Assembly (NCBI GenBank): GCA_947172645.1
Contig: CAMWBY010000007.1
Span: 62,001-126,000 of the forward strand
Direction: 5' to 3'
DNA from: an uncultured Lachnospiraceae bacterium
GTDB taxonomy: Bacteria > Bacillota > Clostridia > Lachnospirales > Lachnospiraceae
DNA length: 64,000 nt
Each line of letters begins with the position of its first letter. The stretch's first letter is position 1. Below are positions 9,985-18,225 of this stretch, in pieces. Under the pieces are notes generated by a model. It was not told the origin of the DNA and did not search any database. It was given only the letters and a program-made list of their open reading frames with translations. The position numbers and the translations under genes are program-made.

Positions 9985-10557
9985 ATGCGCAAGAGACTAC
10001 ATCTGCATTTAGAGGAAAAAGAGTACAGGGACATAATTCAACGCTGTCATTTCCGGGAAAGCGACCTGGCAAAGCTGAAGGAAGCGGGAGAAATGACGGA
10101 GGCCGCGGCGACGCCGGAGATATTTTTTGAGGCGGCGGAAGAAGAAAAAAGGATTCCCGTGATTGTGACGTTGGGCGGCGGGGTCGATGAGCTGCAGGAT
10201 TCGTATATGCAGAAGGAGCGGCTGACGGAAAGCTATATGATAGAATGTGTGGCGATGGAGCTTCTTGAAAAGGCATATTGGCAGGCGGCATCATGCGTCT
10301 ATGCGCACACGGGCATGTGGATGTCGGGCATCTGTTTTCTGGGGGATAAAATACCCCTGGGGAGCATGGAAGAAATTTTCCGGAGGCTCAATCCCCAGGG
10401 GATAGCTTATAATCAGGCATACATGCTGACGCCTAAGAAGACGGTGGTGTTTCTTGCCGATTTATGTGCGGAACGCAGGGATGAGGGCTGCGCTGTCTGT
10501 GCAGAGTGCGGGAATCTGTCATGCACGAACAGGCGTACGCCGCCAAGTGCACAATAA
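9985..10557 (+). CDS. MetH activation-domain-like protein with Cys-rich tail
   Basis: This 190-residue protein resembles the free-standing vitamin B12-dependent methionine synthase activation domains of Clostridia. Visible features are the TLGGGVDELQDSY region (about 57-69), a helix with TESYMIECVAMELLEKAYW, and a NQAYMLTPKKTVVFLADL segment (about 141-158) recalling the AdoMet-contact region. It ends with a CAVCAECGNLSC cluster, also seen in clostridial homologues and perhaps metal-binding. Such proteins may help reactivate cobalamin. The last 51 nt of coding sequence containing the Cys motif are duplicated at 11355-11405. Assignment is moderate. Confidence 0.5.
   Translation: MRKRLHLHLEEKEYRDIIQRCHFRESDLAKLKEAGEMTEAAATPEIFFEAAEEEKRIPVIVTLGGGVDELQDSYMQKERLTESYMIECVAMELLEKAYWQAASCVYAHTGMWMSGICFLGDKIPLGSMEEIFRRLNPQGIAYNQAYMLTPKKTVVFLADLCAERRDEGCAVCAECGNLSCTNRRTPPSAQ
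10489..10539 (+). repeat. Direct repeat copy A at the 3' end of the MetH-activation-like gene
   Basis: This 51-bp segment encodes the CAVCAECGNLSC tail and matches 11355-11405 at 47 of 51 positions in the same orientation, 866 bp away. The two copies bracket the antitoxin-PIN module, suggesting insertion of that module into the end of the gene with the coding tail regenerated. Confidence 0.8.
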
Positions 10558-10558
10558 G

Positions 10559-10765
10559 TTAATGGTTATCAGCATTTTTTAACAATATGTCTATGTCTTC
10601 TAAGCTCATATCTGGCTGTTCCTGTTTTTCTTTAGTATAATCTCCATATCCCATATCATACTGCTGCATAAATTTCACCATGCCAACAGGCCCCAGTACT
10701 TCCTGCAATGCTCTTATTCCTGCGTTTCTTATATCGATTGGACTGCTTAAATTAATATCCAACAA
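10559..10765 (-). CDS. Small antitoxin-like protein paired with PIN toxin
   Basis: This 68-residue acidic protein belongs to a small conserved family found next to PIN-domain genes; the IRNAGIRALQEVLGPVGM and YGDYTKEK segments are its hallmark as remembered. No DNA-binding motif is obvious. The start is TTG (10765-10763), immediately after the toxin stop codon, with GGGAGGTG inside the toxin 3' end. Direct abutment implies translational coupling. The likely role is neutralising the PIN nuclease. Toxin-first order is less common than antitoxin-first. Confidence 0.6.
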   Translation of the reverse strand: MLDINLSSPIDIRNAGIRALQEVLGPVGMVKFMQQYDMGYGDYTKEKQEQPDMSLEDIDILLKNADNH

Positions 10766-11203
10766 TCAAATCACCTCCCATGCAAACCTCAGTGGATTAA
10801 GTACCCTTGTCTTCAATTTTAATTTTTCTGCCATCTTTTCAAGCTTATCATCGGTTGTCAAAAGTACGTCTGCATTAGCCTCCTCTGCAGATGCAATGTG
10901 TAGGCTGTCAAATGCACGTATCTTAGAGACTGACATGATATCTGCAGACCTTTTTCTAATTTTTTCTGTATACGGTATATGCATTTCTGCGACACAATAC
11001 AAATCAAGTACCTTCTGTTTCTTAACTATATCTTGCATGCGGCTTATTTCGAGTTCCAGTATTTCACTCCCGGCAATAACTACCTTTTTCATCTGTCCCA
11101 TTTTAAGTACCGTCAAAATGGCCTCGCTTTCCAAGTGGATACGTTCTTGAATCTGGTCATCAAACGGTCTGTTATAACAACAATTATCCAGATAAATTAT
11201 CAT
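10766..11203 (-). CDS. PIN domain ribonuclease, putative toxin
   Basis: This 145-residue PIN-domain protein is probably an Mg-dependent endoribonuclease toxin of a type II system. The acidic catalytic residues are visible: Asp6 in IIYLDNCCYNRPF, a Glu in the SEILELEIS segment, Asp in AFDSLHIASAEEA (about 99) and Asp in LLTTDDKLEK (about 117). Base composition is more AT-rich than the neighbours, consistent with acquisition. The promoter should lie between 11204 and 11354. The antitoxin-like gene follows without a gap. Confidence 0.8.
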   Translation of the reverse strand: MIIYLDNCCYNRPFDDQIQERIHLESEAILTVLKMGQMKKVVIAGSEILELEISRMQDIVKKQKVLDLYCVAEMHIPYTEKIRKRSADIMSVSKIRAFDSLHIASAEEANADVLLTTDDKLEKMAEKLKLKTRVLNPLRFAWEVI

Positions 11204-11354
11204 TTATATAATCCACCTTTCTTTTTACATTGTACTTCATTTCAGGTATTTATTCAATCATCCATATTTTCCAGAAAGTTACATATTTTCTCGTTTTATT
11301 ATTGTCCACCGAGGGTATACTTTGGCAATCAAATTAGAGCGAAGAGACAGCGCT

Positions 11355-11426
11355 TGCGCTGTCTGTGCGGAGTGCGGGAATCTGTCATGCATGAACAGGG
11401 GTATGTCAGGCATGTCGGTGCGCTAG
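11355..11426 (+). pseudogene. Displaced 3' tail of the MetH-activation-like gene (repeat copy B)
   Basis: The first 51 nt repeat 10489-10539 with four differences and remain readable as CAVCAECGNLSCMNRG, followed by MSGMSVR and a TAG stop at 11424-11426. This looks like the original 3' end of the upstream gene, cut off by arrival of the toxin-antitoxin segment. There is no start codon or ribosome binding site, so it is a remnant. Confidence 0.6.
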
Positions 11427-12132
11427 GATAGCGTCGTCGCTTTAATCCGCCCGATTCCGTCCCGCACGGCAGGGACGGACAAAAGGACAAGGGTGGCTGC
11501 CGTCTCGGCGAAAATATAGATTGCATTGTAGACGATGGAATAGGGAAGCGCGCCCCATCCTTCCCAGGCGTAAGAACCGAAGAAAATCCAGCCGGAGAGG
11601 ACAACGAATACATATCTGCCAAGAACACCGGCGACATATCCTTTTACTAAACCGGCCTTGGCATTGGTGAACAGGCCGGACAAGCCCAGGGCGCCGAAAG
11701 CGAGGAAATAATCCATCACAAGCTGCATTGGGAACAGTACGTAAGGGTCGATGATAAGCTGTAGGACGCCATAGGCAAATCCCGACAGAAGCCCGGCGCC
11801 CAAGCCGAAGAAATAGCCCGGCAGACAGATGACCAACATGGAAAACAGAGTGACGGAGCCGCCTGTGGGGAAATGGAACAGCTTTATGTTGGAAAGCACG
11901 GTTCCCAAGGCGACGGCCATGGCGCAGAAAGTGAGCTGCTTGATTGTAAGCAGGCTTTTTTTGTTTCGGTATGATTTTCCTTGGCGGCAGCCTGCGTGGC
12001 GGCGTATCTGCGGGCACACCATACCGCGCCGTACAGCAGGACAATCACAACGCCGGCCAGCAGCGCTTTGCCCAGAGTGGTGGGGACATAGGTAACCTCA
12101 TCCCATTCATTGATGATAACATCGTACAACAT
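11423..12132 (-). pseudogene. thiT: Energy-coupled thiamine transporter S component ThiT, split by a frameshift
   Basis: This is the thiamine-binding membrane S component of an ECF transporter, preceded by a TPP riboswitch. The N part starts at ATG 12132 (MLYDVIINEWDEV, then a transmembrane helix and the linker RRYAATQAAAKENHTETKK). The rest, from SLLTIKQLTFCAMAVALG to the end, lies in the -1 frame and contains the ThiT-like DPYVLFPMQLVMDYFLAFGALG segment. The junction is a run of seven A in the mRNA (T at 11956-11962), in phase as A_AAA_AAA. Without a shift, translation stops after 82 residues. It could be a real mutation, a sequencing error, or slippage; eight A would restore one frame of about 237 residues. 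Confidence 0.8.
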
Positions 12133-12138
12133 AAAAAA

Positions 12139-12169
12139 TCCTCCTTTGTCTTTGGAATAAACAAGGAGG
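12139..12169 (-). promoter_or_regulatory. Ribosome-binding-site sequestering hairpin of thiT
   Basis: On the minus strand CCTCCTT (12169-12163) can pair with AAGGAGG (12146-12140), which is the ribosome binding site of the ATG at 12132. No T tract is present, so the TPP riboswitch upstream more likely controls translation than termination. Confidence 0.6.
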
Positions 12170-12212
12170 GGAGATTATGGCACAGGCGCCCTCTGGTTCC
12201 TGTGTCTTTCAT

Positions 12213-12322
12213 ATGCTTCCTTACGCCAGTATTAACCGGTTCAAGTTATGAGGGTTAGAATAGAATAGAAAGTCTTACGCTCTCAATCCGTATTCAGTCT
12301 CAGCAATAGCTCCCCTAGCAAG
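12213..12322 (-). promoter_or_regulatory. TPP riboswitch (THI element)
   Basis: Reading the minus strand, the element has the conserved AGGGGAGC start, the CTGAGA loop, a P3 extension, ACCCTC AUAACUUGAACCGGUU and the closing TGGCGTAAGGAAGC. This is the canonical thiamine pyrophosphate aptamer. It sits upstream of thiT with the sequestering hairpin between, so excess TPP should switch off thiamine uptake. Confidence 0.95.
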
Positions 12323-12519
12323 TTATTCGATTGTGCGGCGGTTCGCCGCGGCGGGCAACACCCGTTGGTTCATAATATAAGGGTATGCGGAAAGAATGTC
12401 AAGAAATTTCCAGAAATTTCTTTGTCGTGTGGTTTTATTGTAATTGTGTTTTCCAAATGTTACAATAGTTACAATACCCTTAGTGAACAAAAGGACATGC
12501 GGGCCTGCGGAAGGTATCA

Positions 12520-14010
12520 TTGACAGAAGAAAAATTCATCCCAACGAGGTTAGCCAGGACAGTGCAGAAGAAAAAGATTCCCGAAGTCAACAGGAAACAG
12601 TTTTGGGGATGCAGCGTAGCCGCAGCCCTGTTGTTGGTGTGCCTGCTGTCGGGATGGGAGCACAGGCGCCAGTCTTTACAGTATATAGAGGCAATACCTG
12701 GGGGAAGAAAGGACGCCGTATTTTTTGGGCAGGACAGGCAGTGGGAGAACTGGACGGATTATCTGACGGAGACGGCGCAGGAGGCCCCTTATGTCTTTGC
12801 TTTTGCGGAGGTTTCAGACAGCCGGGCGGAGTTTATTTGGGGATTCAGCGACGACAGGGAGCCTCTTCTTACATCGTTTCAGGAGGAAAAGAACAGGCAG
12901 CGTGAGGAGATGGGAGGAAAGGACAGCCTGTCCTGGTATTTCGTAAAGCTGCGTATGGATGAAGACGTGCACGGTTTAGACGTTTACAGATATTTGCAGA
13001 AGAATTTTGCCGAGGAAGGGTATCTGTTTCAGGTATGGTCGTTGAACGGCGGAGACGCATATGAGATAGAGCAGGAATATGCCAGCGTACTTGAAGAGCA
13101 GGGCGTCGTATTGGCGAAGCGTCAGGCGATTATGCGCAAGGGATATCTGTATTTGCTTGTCTGTGAAGATACGTCGGAAGAAAACAGGGAGGACGTCAGC
13201 TTGCAGATGATGGATTTCGAGGGGCGGGTTGCTCCTGAACCGTCGGGCTATGGTTATGGCTCGATTATGGACGAAGAGGAGCTTTATTGGGCAGACCATA
13301 CGGAGAGGATTACCCGGTTGGAAAATCCCAAACGAAGATTCAGGGAAGTGCGCGCCTTTGACTCGTCGGCTTCCAACAAGCTGCTAGGATATTTCCCTCT
13401 TCTGAGCGAAGCCGAGTATCAGGTAAAGCTTGCCCAGGATTTGCCTGAGATGACAATACGGTTCCAGATTATCGGAGCGGATTTGGAGAATGGATATGCT
13501 TCCTATCTGCATTATGGCAAGAGCATGGATGAGAAATATTGTATGGAAGTGCGCAGTGCGGAGGACGGCTCGGCTGTGCAGATAGACGAAGTCAAACTTT
13601 GCATCGAGAGGACAGATACCGTCAGTTTCGAAGATTTGGACGGCGACGGATATCTGGAGATGAGAATCGTCTATCATTCCCACGGCTTAGATGAGGACGG
13701 GATAGCAGTCCATCATGAGAAATATTGGGCTTGGAATAAGAAAAAGGAAAGGCTGTGCCCTATAGACGAGGAGGAAATCTTTGCCAGGAAACAGGCGTGC
13801 GACGTGGGCGGCGACGGTATTGACAACGGGGAAGAGGCGGACAGGCAGCCGGTAAAGCGCAGCGTACACAGGGGTGATTCTCTATGGCGGTTTGCGCAGG
13901 AGTACTACGGCGATGGAAAGCGTTGGACAAAGATTTACGAGCATAACCGGGCGGTGATTGGGAATAATCCTTCCGTCATTCTGGAGGGTACGGAGTTGGA
14001 GATTCCGTGA
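12520..14010 (+). CDS. Membrane-anchored protein with C-terminal LysM domain
   Basis: This 496-residue protein has one N-terminal transmembrane segment (about 32-48, VAAALLLVCLLSGW) after a basic cytoplasmic tail. A large acidic extracellular region without a recognised fold follows. A LysM domain at about 450-496 reads GDSLWRFAQEYYGDG, then NRAVIGNNPSVILEG and ends in LEIP, so it should bind peptidoglycan. A short DLDGDGYLEMRIVYHS stretch (about 375-390) recalls FG-GAP/EF-hand-like loops. The start is TTG at 12520 with a weak GGAAGG site. The mazG-like gene follows at once. Function is unknown beyond wall attachment. Confidence 0.7.
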   Translation: MTEEKFIPTRLARTVQKKKIPEVNRKQFWGCSVAAALLLVCLLSGWEHRRQSLQYIEAIPGGRKDAVFFGQDRQWENWTDYLTETAQEAPYVFAFAEVSDSRAEFIWGFSDDREPLLTSFQEEKNRQREEMGGKDSLSWYFVKLRMDEDVHGLDVYRYLQKNFAEEGYLFQVWSLNGGDAYEIEQEYASVLEEQGVVLAKRQAIMRKGYLYLLVCEDTSEENREDVSLQMMDFEGRVAPEPSGYGYGSIMDEEELYWADHTERITRLENPKRRFREVRAFDSSASNKLLGYFPLLSEAEYQVKLAQDLPEMTIRFQIIGADLENGYASYLHYGKSMDEKYCMEVRSAEDGSAVQIDEVKLCIERTDTVSFEDLDGDGYLEMRIVYHSHGLDEDGIAVHHEKYWAWNKKKERLCPIDEEEIFARKQACDVGGDGIDNGEEADRQPVKRSVHRGDSLWRFAQEYYGDGKRWTKIYEHNRAVIGNNPSVILEGTELEIP

Positions 14011-14036
14011 CACATCAGACCAACGAGGAGGATAGG

Positions 14037-14363
14037 ATGGAAGATTTTGGTTTTTTGGAGATGCAAAAGATACAGAGACAGCTTCAGGAAAAGTATAAAG
14101 ACAAGTGGGAACATCTGTCGCCGCGGCTTGGCCGGGACCAACTCTTGTGGCTGCTTATTGAGCTAGGGGAAGTGGCTGACATCATCAAGAAGGATGGCGA
14201 CAGTAAAATCATGGAGGACCAGGGCGTGAGGAAACATTTTATCGAGGAGATGGCGGATGTCATGATGTATTTTAACGATGTCATGCTCTGTTACGGCATT
14301 TCTGTGGAAGAGCTGAAAAGCGTGTATTTGGAGAAACACCAAAGGAATATGAAGAGATGGTGA
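14037..14363 (+). CDS. MazG-like nucleotide pyrophosphohydrolase
   Basis: This 108-residue protein is an all-alpha NTP pyrophosphohydrolase of the MazG/dUTPase-C superfamily. The metal-binding motifs are ELGEVADIIKK (about 39-49) and, after an insertion, EEMADVMMYFND (about 70-81), giving the ExxE...ExxD pattern. It probably hydrolyses a nucleoside triphosphate to the monophosphate as house cleaning. The ATG at 14037 has GAGGAGGATAGG upstream and is preferred over an upstream start inside the previous gene. It overlaps the CPBP protease gene by 7 nt. Confidence 0.8.
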   Translation: MEDFGFLEMQKIQRQLQEKYKDKWEHLSPRLGRDQLLWLLIELGEVADIIKKDGDSKIMEDQGVRKHFIEEMADVMMYFNDVMLCYGISVEELKSVYLEKHQRNMKRW

Positions 14364-15226
14364 GAAGACGTATATGGGAAATCATACAGCCCTTTGCCAT
14401 ATATTATCTTGTATACAGCGCAGTTTTTCTTATCGTGACCTTCCTGTGCCGGACAGTGGCGGAGGGACTTGGAAGCGACGGATTAGCATATCTGGCGGCG
14501 CATGCAGAGACTGTGACCGGATTGGTCAGCGGATTGGCTATGATTGTGGCAGTCGTGCCACTTACGCCGATGCTGCGCAGGGAGTTGGATGGGCACAAGG
14601 GGATTATCGATATGCCTGGCAGGCGGCAAAGCGGTCAGACAGCGGAAGACGGTAAGGTGGGCAGTGGCTATGGAAGAAATGGCATGACTGTCAGGTACTG
14701 GAAGCAGGTGTCAGTGTCTGTCACGGTATTGCTTGCCGCGTCGTTTTCTGTGGGATTGAATATCTTGCTTGCATTGACCGGTTTAGTCCAGGCTTCCGTA
14801 TCCTACCAGGATGTGGCACAGCGGCAGTATGGCGTGGCGCTTGGGGCGGGCATCGTTCTGTTCGGCCTGATTTCCCCGGTTACGGAGGAAATTGTGTTCC
14901 GCGGGTTGATTTTTAACCGTTTGCGGCGTTATTGCCCACATGCCATAGCGGTGATTGTGTCCGGGGTGATGTTTGGGGCATACCACGGCAATCTGGCGCA
15001 GGGCGTGTACGGCGGGTGCATGGGAATACTGATGGCTTATCTATATGAGAGGATGCATAGTTTCTTTGTCCCTTGTCTGTTCCATGGGACGGCAAATCTG
15101 GTAGTATATTTCATTTCGCAGAACGGAGCGTTGCATGGGAAGGTTTTTACTGTGCCCGGCTGTGTGTTGTTTCTTGCGGTTTCCGGCGTCTGCATTTGGA
15201 TAGTGGAGATTTTGTATGCGAAGTGA
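14357..15226 (+). CDS. CPBP family intramembrane metalloprotease
   Basis: This 289-residue polytopic membrane protein belongs to the CPBP/Abi (CAAX protease) family. The glutamate motif EEIVFRGLIFNRLRRY (about 176-191), the AYHGN histidine (about 211) and the third motif with FHGTANL (about 243-249) are all present, so the active site is complete. At least seven helices are predicted. Members process membrane proteins and, next to peptides, can confer bacteriocin immunity; no peptide gene is seen here. The start ATG lies within the last codons of the mazG-like gene, indicating coupling. Confidence 0.85.
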   Translation: MVRRRIWEIIQPFAIYYLVYSAVFLIVTFLCRTVAEGLGSDGLAYLAAHAETVTGLVSGLAMIVAVVPLTPMLRRELDGHKGIIDMPGRRQSGQTAEDGKVGSGYGRNGMTVRYWKQVSVSVTVLLAASFSVGLNILLALTGLVQASVSYQDVAQRQYGVALGAGIVLFGLISPVTEEIVFRGLIFNRLRRYCPHAIAVIVSGVMFGAYHGNLAQGVYGGCMGILMAYLYERMHSFFVPCLFHGTANLVVYFISQNGALHGKVFTVPGCVLFLAVSGVCIWIVEILYAK

Positions 15227-15267
15227 CAATTTCCAATCTGCCCTGACAAGGAGGTAAAGGCTAGAAA

Positions 15268-15966
15268 ATGTACAATTATATACTGTTTGACCTGGATGGC
15301 ACATTGACTGACCCGAAAGAAGGAATCACGGGCTGTGTGCAGTATGCGCTTCATCAATTGGGAATAGAAGAGCCTGATAATGATAAACTGGAGCCTTTTA
15401 TCGGTCCGCCGCTAGCGGACAGCTTCAGGGAGTTTTATGGTTTTGATGAGGAAACAATTAAGCAGGCGGTTGCTTATTACAGGGAACGTTTCAGCATGGC
15501 AGGGCTGTTTGAGAATGAGATATATCCGGACATTGCACAGATGCTTGCCAATCTGCAGGAGGAAGGCCGTCATCTGGCGGTCGCTTCCAGTAAACCGGCT
15601 ATCTATGTGAAGAAGATTCTGGAACATTTCGGGATACTTTCGTATTTTGAAGTGGTGGTGGGCAGCGAGCTTGACGGCACGAGGGTGAAGAAAGAGGAAG
15701 TGGTGGAGGAAGCTTTGCGCCAACTTTTGAAGGATGCGGAGACTGTAAAGGGGAAACCGGCGCAGCGGACTGACGTGGTTATGGTGGGCGACAGACGATT
15801 TGACGTGGAGGGCGCTAAGGCTTATGGAATTGCGTCAATCGGCGTATCCTATGGGTATGCGTCCGAGGGGGAGTTGGAAAAAGCGGGCGCAGATGTGATT
15901 GTGGGAACAGTAAAGGAATTACATGAAAAGTTGCTGAGAGGGGAAGCGGACATGCAGGCTACATAG
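15268..15966 (+). CDS. HAD family hydrolase (phosphoglycolate phosphatase-like)
   Basis: This 232-residue protein is a HAD-superfamily phosphatase of the Gph/PgmB type. Motif I is FDLDGTLTD (residues 7-15) with the nucleophile Asp8, motif II is the VASSKP serine (about 109), and motif IV is VGDRRFDVEGA (about 172-182). A helical cap lies between motifs I and II. The substrate is probably a small phosphosugar or phosphoglycolate. AAGGAGG lies 12 nt before the ATG. A terminator hairpin overlaps the stop codon. Confidence 0.88.
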   Translation: MYNYILFDLDGTLTDPKEGITGCVQYALHQLGIEEPDNDKLEPFIGPPLADSFREFYGFDEETIKQAVAYYRERFSMAGLFENEIYPDIAQMLANLQEEGRHLAVASSKPAIYVKKILEHFGILSYFEVVVGSELDGTRVKKEEVVEEALRQLLKDAETVKGKPAQRTDVVMVGDRRFDVEGAKAYGIASIGVSYGYASEGELEKAGADVIVGTVKELHEKLLRGEADMQAT

Positions 15967-15985
15967 CTGCATGTCTTTTTATTTT
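15949..15985 (+). terminator. Intrinsic terminator overlapping the HAD gene stop
   Basis: GACATGCAG (15949-15957) pairs perfectly with CTGCATGTC (15967-15975) around a GCTACATAG loop that contains the stop codon, followed by TTTTTATTTT. Confidence 0.9.
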
Positions 15986-16082
15986 CCTTACTCGATTGCA
16001 CATGCAATTATTCCGGGCGCTTGTTTGTCTAATAAGTGTAAAGAGACAAAAACAAGCACAATTGCGAAAGGAGATGAAACGG

Positions 16083-16601
16083 GTGGAACTTCTTGTGAAG
16101 AGAGCGAAAAGGGGTGATGCCGAAGCCTTTATAGAGCTGATTGAGAGCAACAAGCAAAGCATGTATAAAGTGGCGAGGGGATTTTTGCACGATGAGGAGG
16201 ATGTGGCCGACGCCATGTCGGAGACGGTTCTGACATGTTATGAGAAAGTGCGCACACTGAAACATGACGCCTATTTTAAGACATGGATGATAAGGATTCT
16301 GATTAACCACTGCAAGAATATTCTGAGAAAGCGCAAAAGAAGCATCCCGGTGGAAACCATGGCTGAGTTTGAGGGCGAGGCGCAAAACAGCGGGGAACAG
16401 GAGTTTCAGGAACTGATTGAGCCGCTTAAGGAGCAAGACCGCAGCATTTTTACTTTATATTATGTCTATGGCATGAAAGTGAAGGAGATTGCGGCATGTA
16501 TGGAGATGAAAGAAAATACTGTGACAACCCGGTTAAAACGGGGACGTGAAGCGTTGCGGGACGAGATGACGGACAGGCGGGGAACAGGAGGGCGTTTATG
16601 A
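16083..16601 (+). CDS. RNA polymerase sigma factor, sigma-70 family (ECF type)
   Basis: This is an ECF-type sigma factor of about 172 residues. Region 2 shows LVKRAKRGDAEAFIELI, then DVADAMSETVLTCYEKV and FKTWMIRILINHCKN. Region 4 is a helix-turn-helix with FTLYYVYGMKVKEIAACM and TVTTRLKRGREALR. Candidate starts are ATG 16074 and GTG 16083; GTG is preferred because AAGGAG lies 9 nt away, whereas the ATG abuts that site. The next gene, a membrane anti-sigma-like protein, overlaps by 4 nt (ATGA), so the pair likely forms an envelope-stress switch. Confidence 0.88.
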   Translation: MELLVKRAKRGDAEAFIELIESNKQSMYKVARGFLHDEEDVADAMSETVLTCYEKVRTLKHDAYFKTWMIRILINHCKNILRKRKRSIPVETMAEFEGEAQNSGEQEFQELIEPLKEQDRSIFTLYYVYGMKVKEIAACMEMKENTVTTRLKRGREALRDEMTDRRGTGGRL

Positions 16602-18001
16602 ACAGGAAAGCGGAAGAGAGACTTCCTCAGATAGTGGAAGAACGGTTACAGGAAGCATATGAGTCTATACGGAGGGGAGAAATAGAACAGATGGGAAAAC
16701 AGGGAAATGGGTATAGAAGATGGATGGGAGTTGCGGCTGCGTTAGCGTTAGCCGTGTCGGTGCCGTCGGCGGTGTATGCGGCGGTGTCCTATTTTCAGAA
16801 AAATGTGCAGCGTGAGGAAGACAGACTTACCTATGCGTTTGATTTGAATTATGAACTTGTCCCGGGTGAATACGAGGTGACGCCCGGATATCTGCCCGAT
16901 GGGTTAAGTGACCAGGGGGCAGGGCAGTATTACGGAGAAGGGGAAGACTGGATTACCGTGATGCCGATTTACACAATGGCGGAATTGGAGAAAGCCAATA
17001 AGGAGATTGTGGTGGACAACATTGAACAGGTGGAGCATACTGTCCTGAGCGGCATGGAGGCGGATGTAATTACTTTTAAAGAAGCGGAAAAATACCGCAG
17101 CCATACCTATCTTTTCCTGTTCAATGAAAAGGAAGGCTACGTGCTCAACATCATAGCCGGTTATACGGTCAGCAAAGAGGAAGCGATGAAATTTGCCGAC
17201 AGCTTAAGTGTGGTGAGGACTGGCGACGGCAGCTATGAATCAGAAGAAGATAAGACACAGAGGGAAAAGGAAGAAGAGGACGACAGGCGTGCACAGCAGA
17301 AAGCGGCGGACAATGGGGAGACACTGAGACAGTTGGGGGTTCCCGGGGATAAAATCTATGCCGTGGGAGAGGAGTTACACACATACGGCGGCGCGTTGGG
17401 CTATAAGGTGACAGATTATGAATTTTTGGAGAGCCTGGAAGGGTTTGACGAGGAAGGCTTCTTCGAATATGCCCGGTTCGACGGATGGCTGAATGAGGAT
17501 AAGACGCTCCGGCCTTATAAAAGGCAGCATTACAGTGGGAACGGAGAGTTGCTTTCGGAAGACGAGGCGGAGCAGGAGATTCTTCGGGTGGACCTGGAAG
17601 TGCATTGCTACGATGACCAGTGGGAAGGGCTTACACTGGACGATGCGGAATTGAGCTTTGAACTGGCCTATATGGACAGGACAGAGGACGGGGCGTACAC
17701 ATGGGCGGAAGACTATTACGATGCCGTCCCGTCAGAGGAATACTTCCTGCAGATGGATAACAGCGCGGTCTATATCAATGTGGCGACCCACACGGAGGGC
17801 GAAGACCGCAAGGACTTTTTCTTCCGTGATATTGAAAAAGGAGAGACTATCGGCTATACGCTTCTTTTCGTGGTGGACAAAGACCGCAAGGATGATTTCC
17901 TGTTAAGCGTTACGGGAACCAACAGCAGTATATGGCAGGGTGAGTATATGACGGCGGAAGAAATGCAGAATGGACTGGAAGGGTATATCCGGCTGGATTG
18001 A
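16598..18001 (+). CDS. Membrane anti-sigma factor-like protein
   Basis: This 467-residue single-pass protein overlaps the sigma gene by 4 nt and is probably its regulator. The first about 47 residues are cytoplasmic and could bind the sigma factor. A transmembrane segment spans about 49-68 (AAALALAVSVPSAVYAAV). The extracellular part has a DUF4367/DUF4179-like first half (GEYEVTPGYLPDGLS, then FLFNEKEGYVLNIIAGYT) and, after a charged hinge (about 210-240), a second module beginning VGEELHTYGGALGYKV. The signal sensed is unknown. Confidence 0.7.
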   Translation: MNRKAEERLPQIVEERLQEAYESIRRGEIEQMGKQGNGYRRWMGVAAALALAVSVPSAVYAAVSYFQKNVQREEDRLTYAFDLNYELVPGEYEVTPGYLPDGLSDQGAGQYYGEGEDWITVMPIYTMAELEKANKEIVVDNIEQVEHTVLSGMEADVITFKEAEKYRSHTYLFLFNEKEGYVLNIIAGYTVSKEEAMKFADSLSVVRTGDGSYESEEDKTQREKEEEDDRRAQQKAADNGETLRQLGVPGDKIYAVGEELHTYGGALGYKVTDYEFLESLEGFDEEGFFEYARFDGWLNEDKTLRPYKRQHYSGNGELLSEDEAEQEILRVDLEVHCYDDQWEGLTLDDAELSFELAYMDRTEDGAYTWAEDYYDAVPSEEYFLQMDNSAVYINVATHTEGEDRKDFFFRDIEKGETIGYTLLFVVDKDRKDDFLLSVTGTNSSIWQGEYMTAEEMQNGLEGYIRLD

Positions 18002-18077
18002 GCGGGCTTTACACCTGACGGGGCGTTTGGTATAATATGAAAAATGCCGCCATGATTATAAGCGATTAGCAGTGACA

Positions 18078-18118
18078 AGGTGTAGGGCACATGCATGGTT
18101 CATGGGCTTTACACCTTT
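18078..18118 (+). terminator. Possible terminator in the 224-nt gap after the anti-sigma gene
   Basis: AAGGTGTA (18078-18085) pairs with TACACCTT (18108-18115), and the 3' arm continues into TTTTG. The loop is long (22 nt), so this is a weaker candidate. The rest of the gap, 18002-18225, holds a TATAAT-like sequence near 18031 and no gene I can support. Confidence 0.4.
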
Positions 18119-18225
18119 TGTGGGTGGCAGGTTTCGTGTTTTCACGTGCAACGAGTACATTCCTTGTTGCTTGGACGCGAGTGCGCAAGTTGGACAGGGA
18201 TGAGGCCAAGACAGGGGGAATTGCG

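Noticed and set aside
14357..15226. CPBP protease as bacteriocin immunity protein
   Set aside because: No bacteriocin-like double-glycine peptide or dedicated exporter is nearby.
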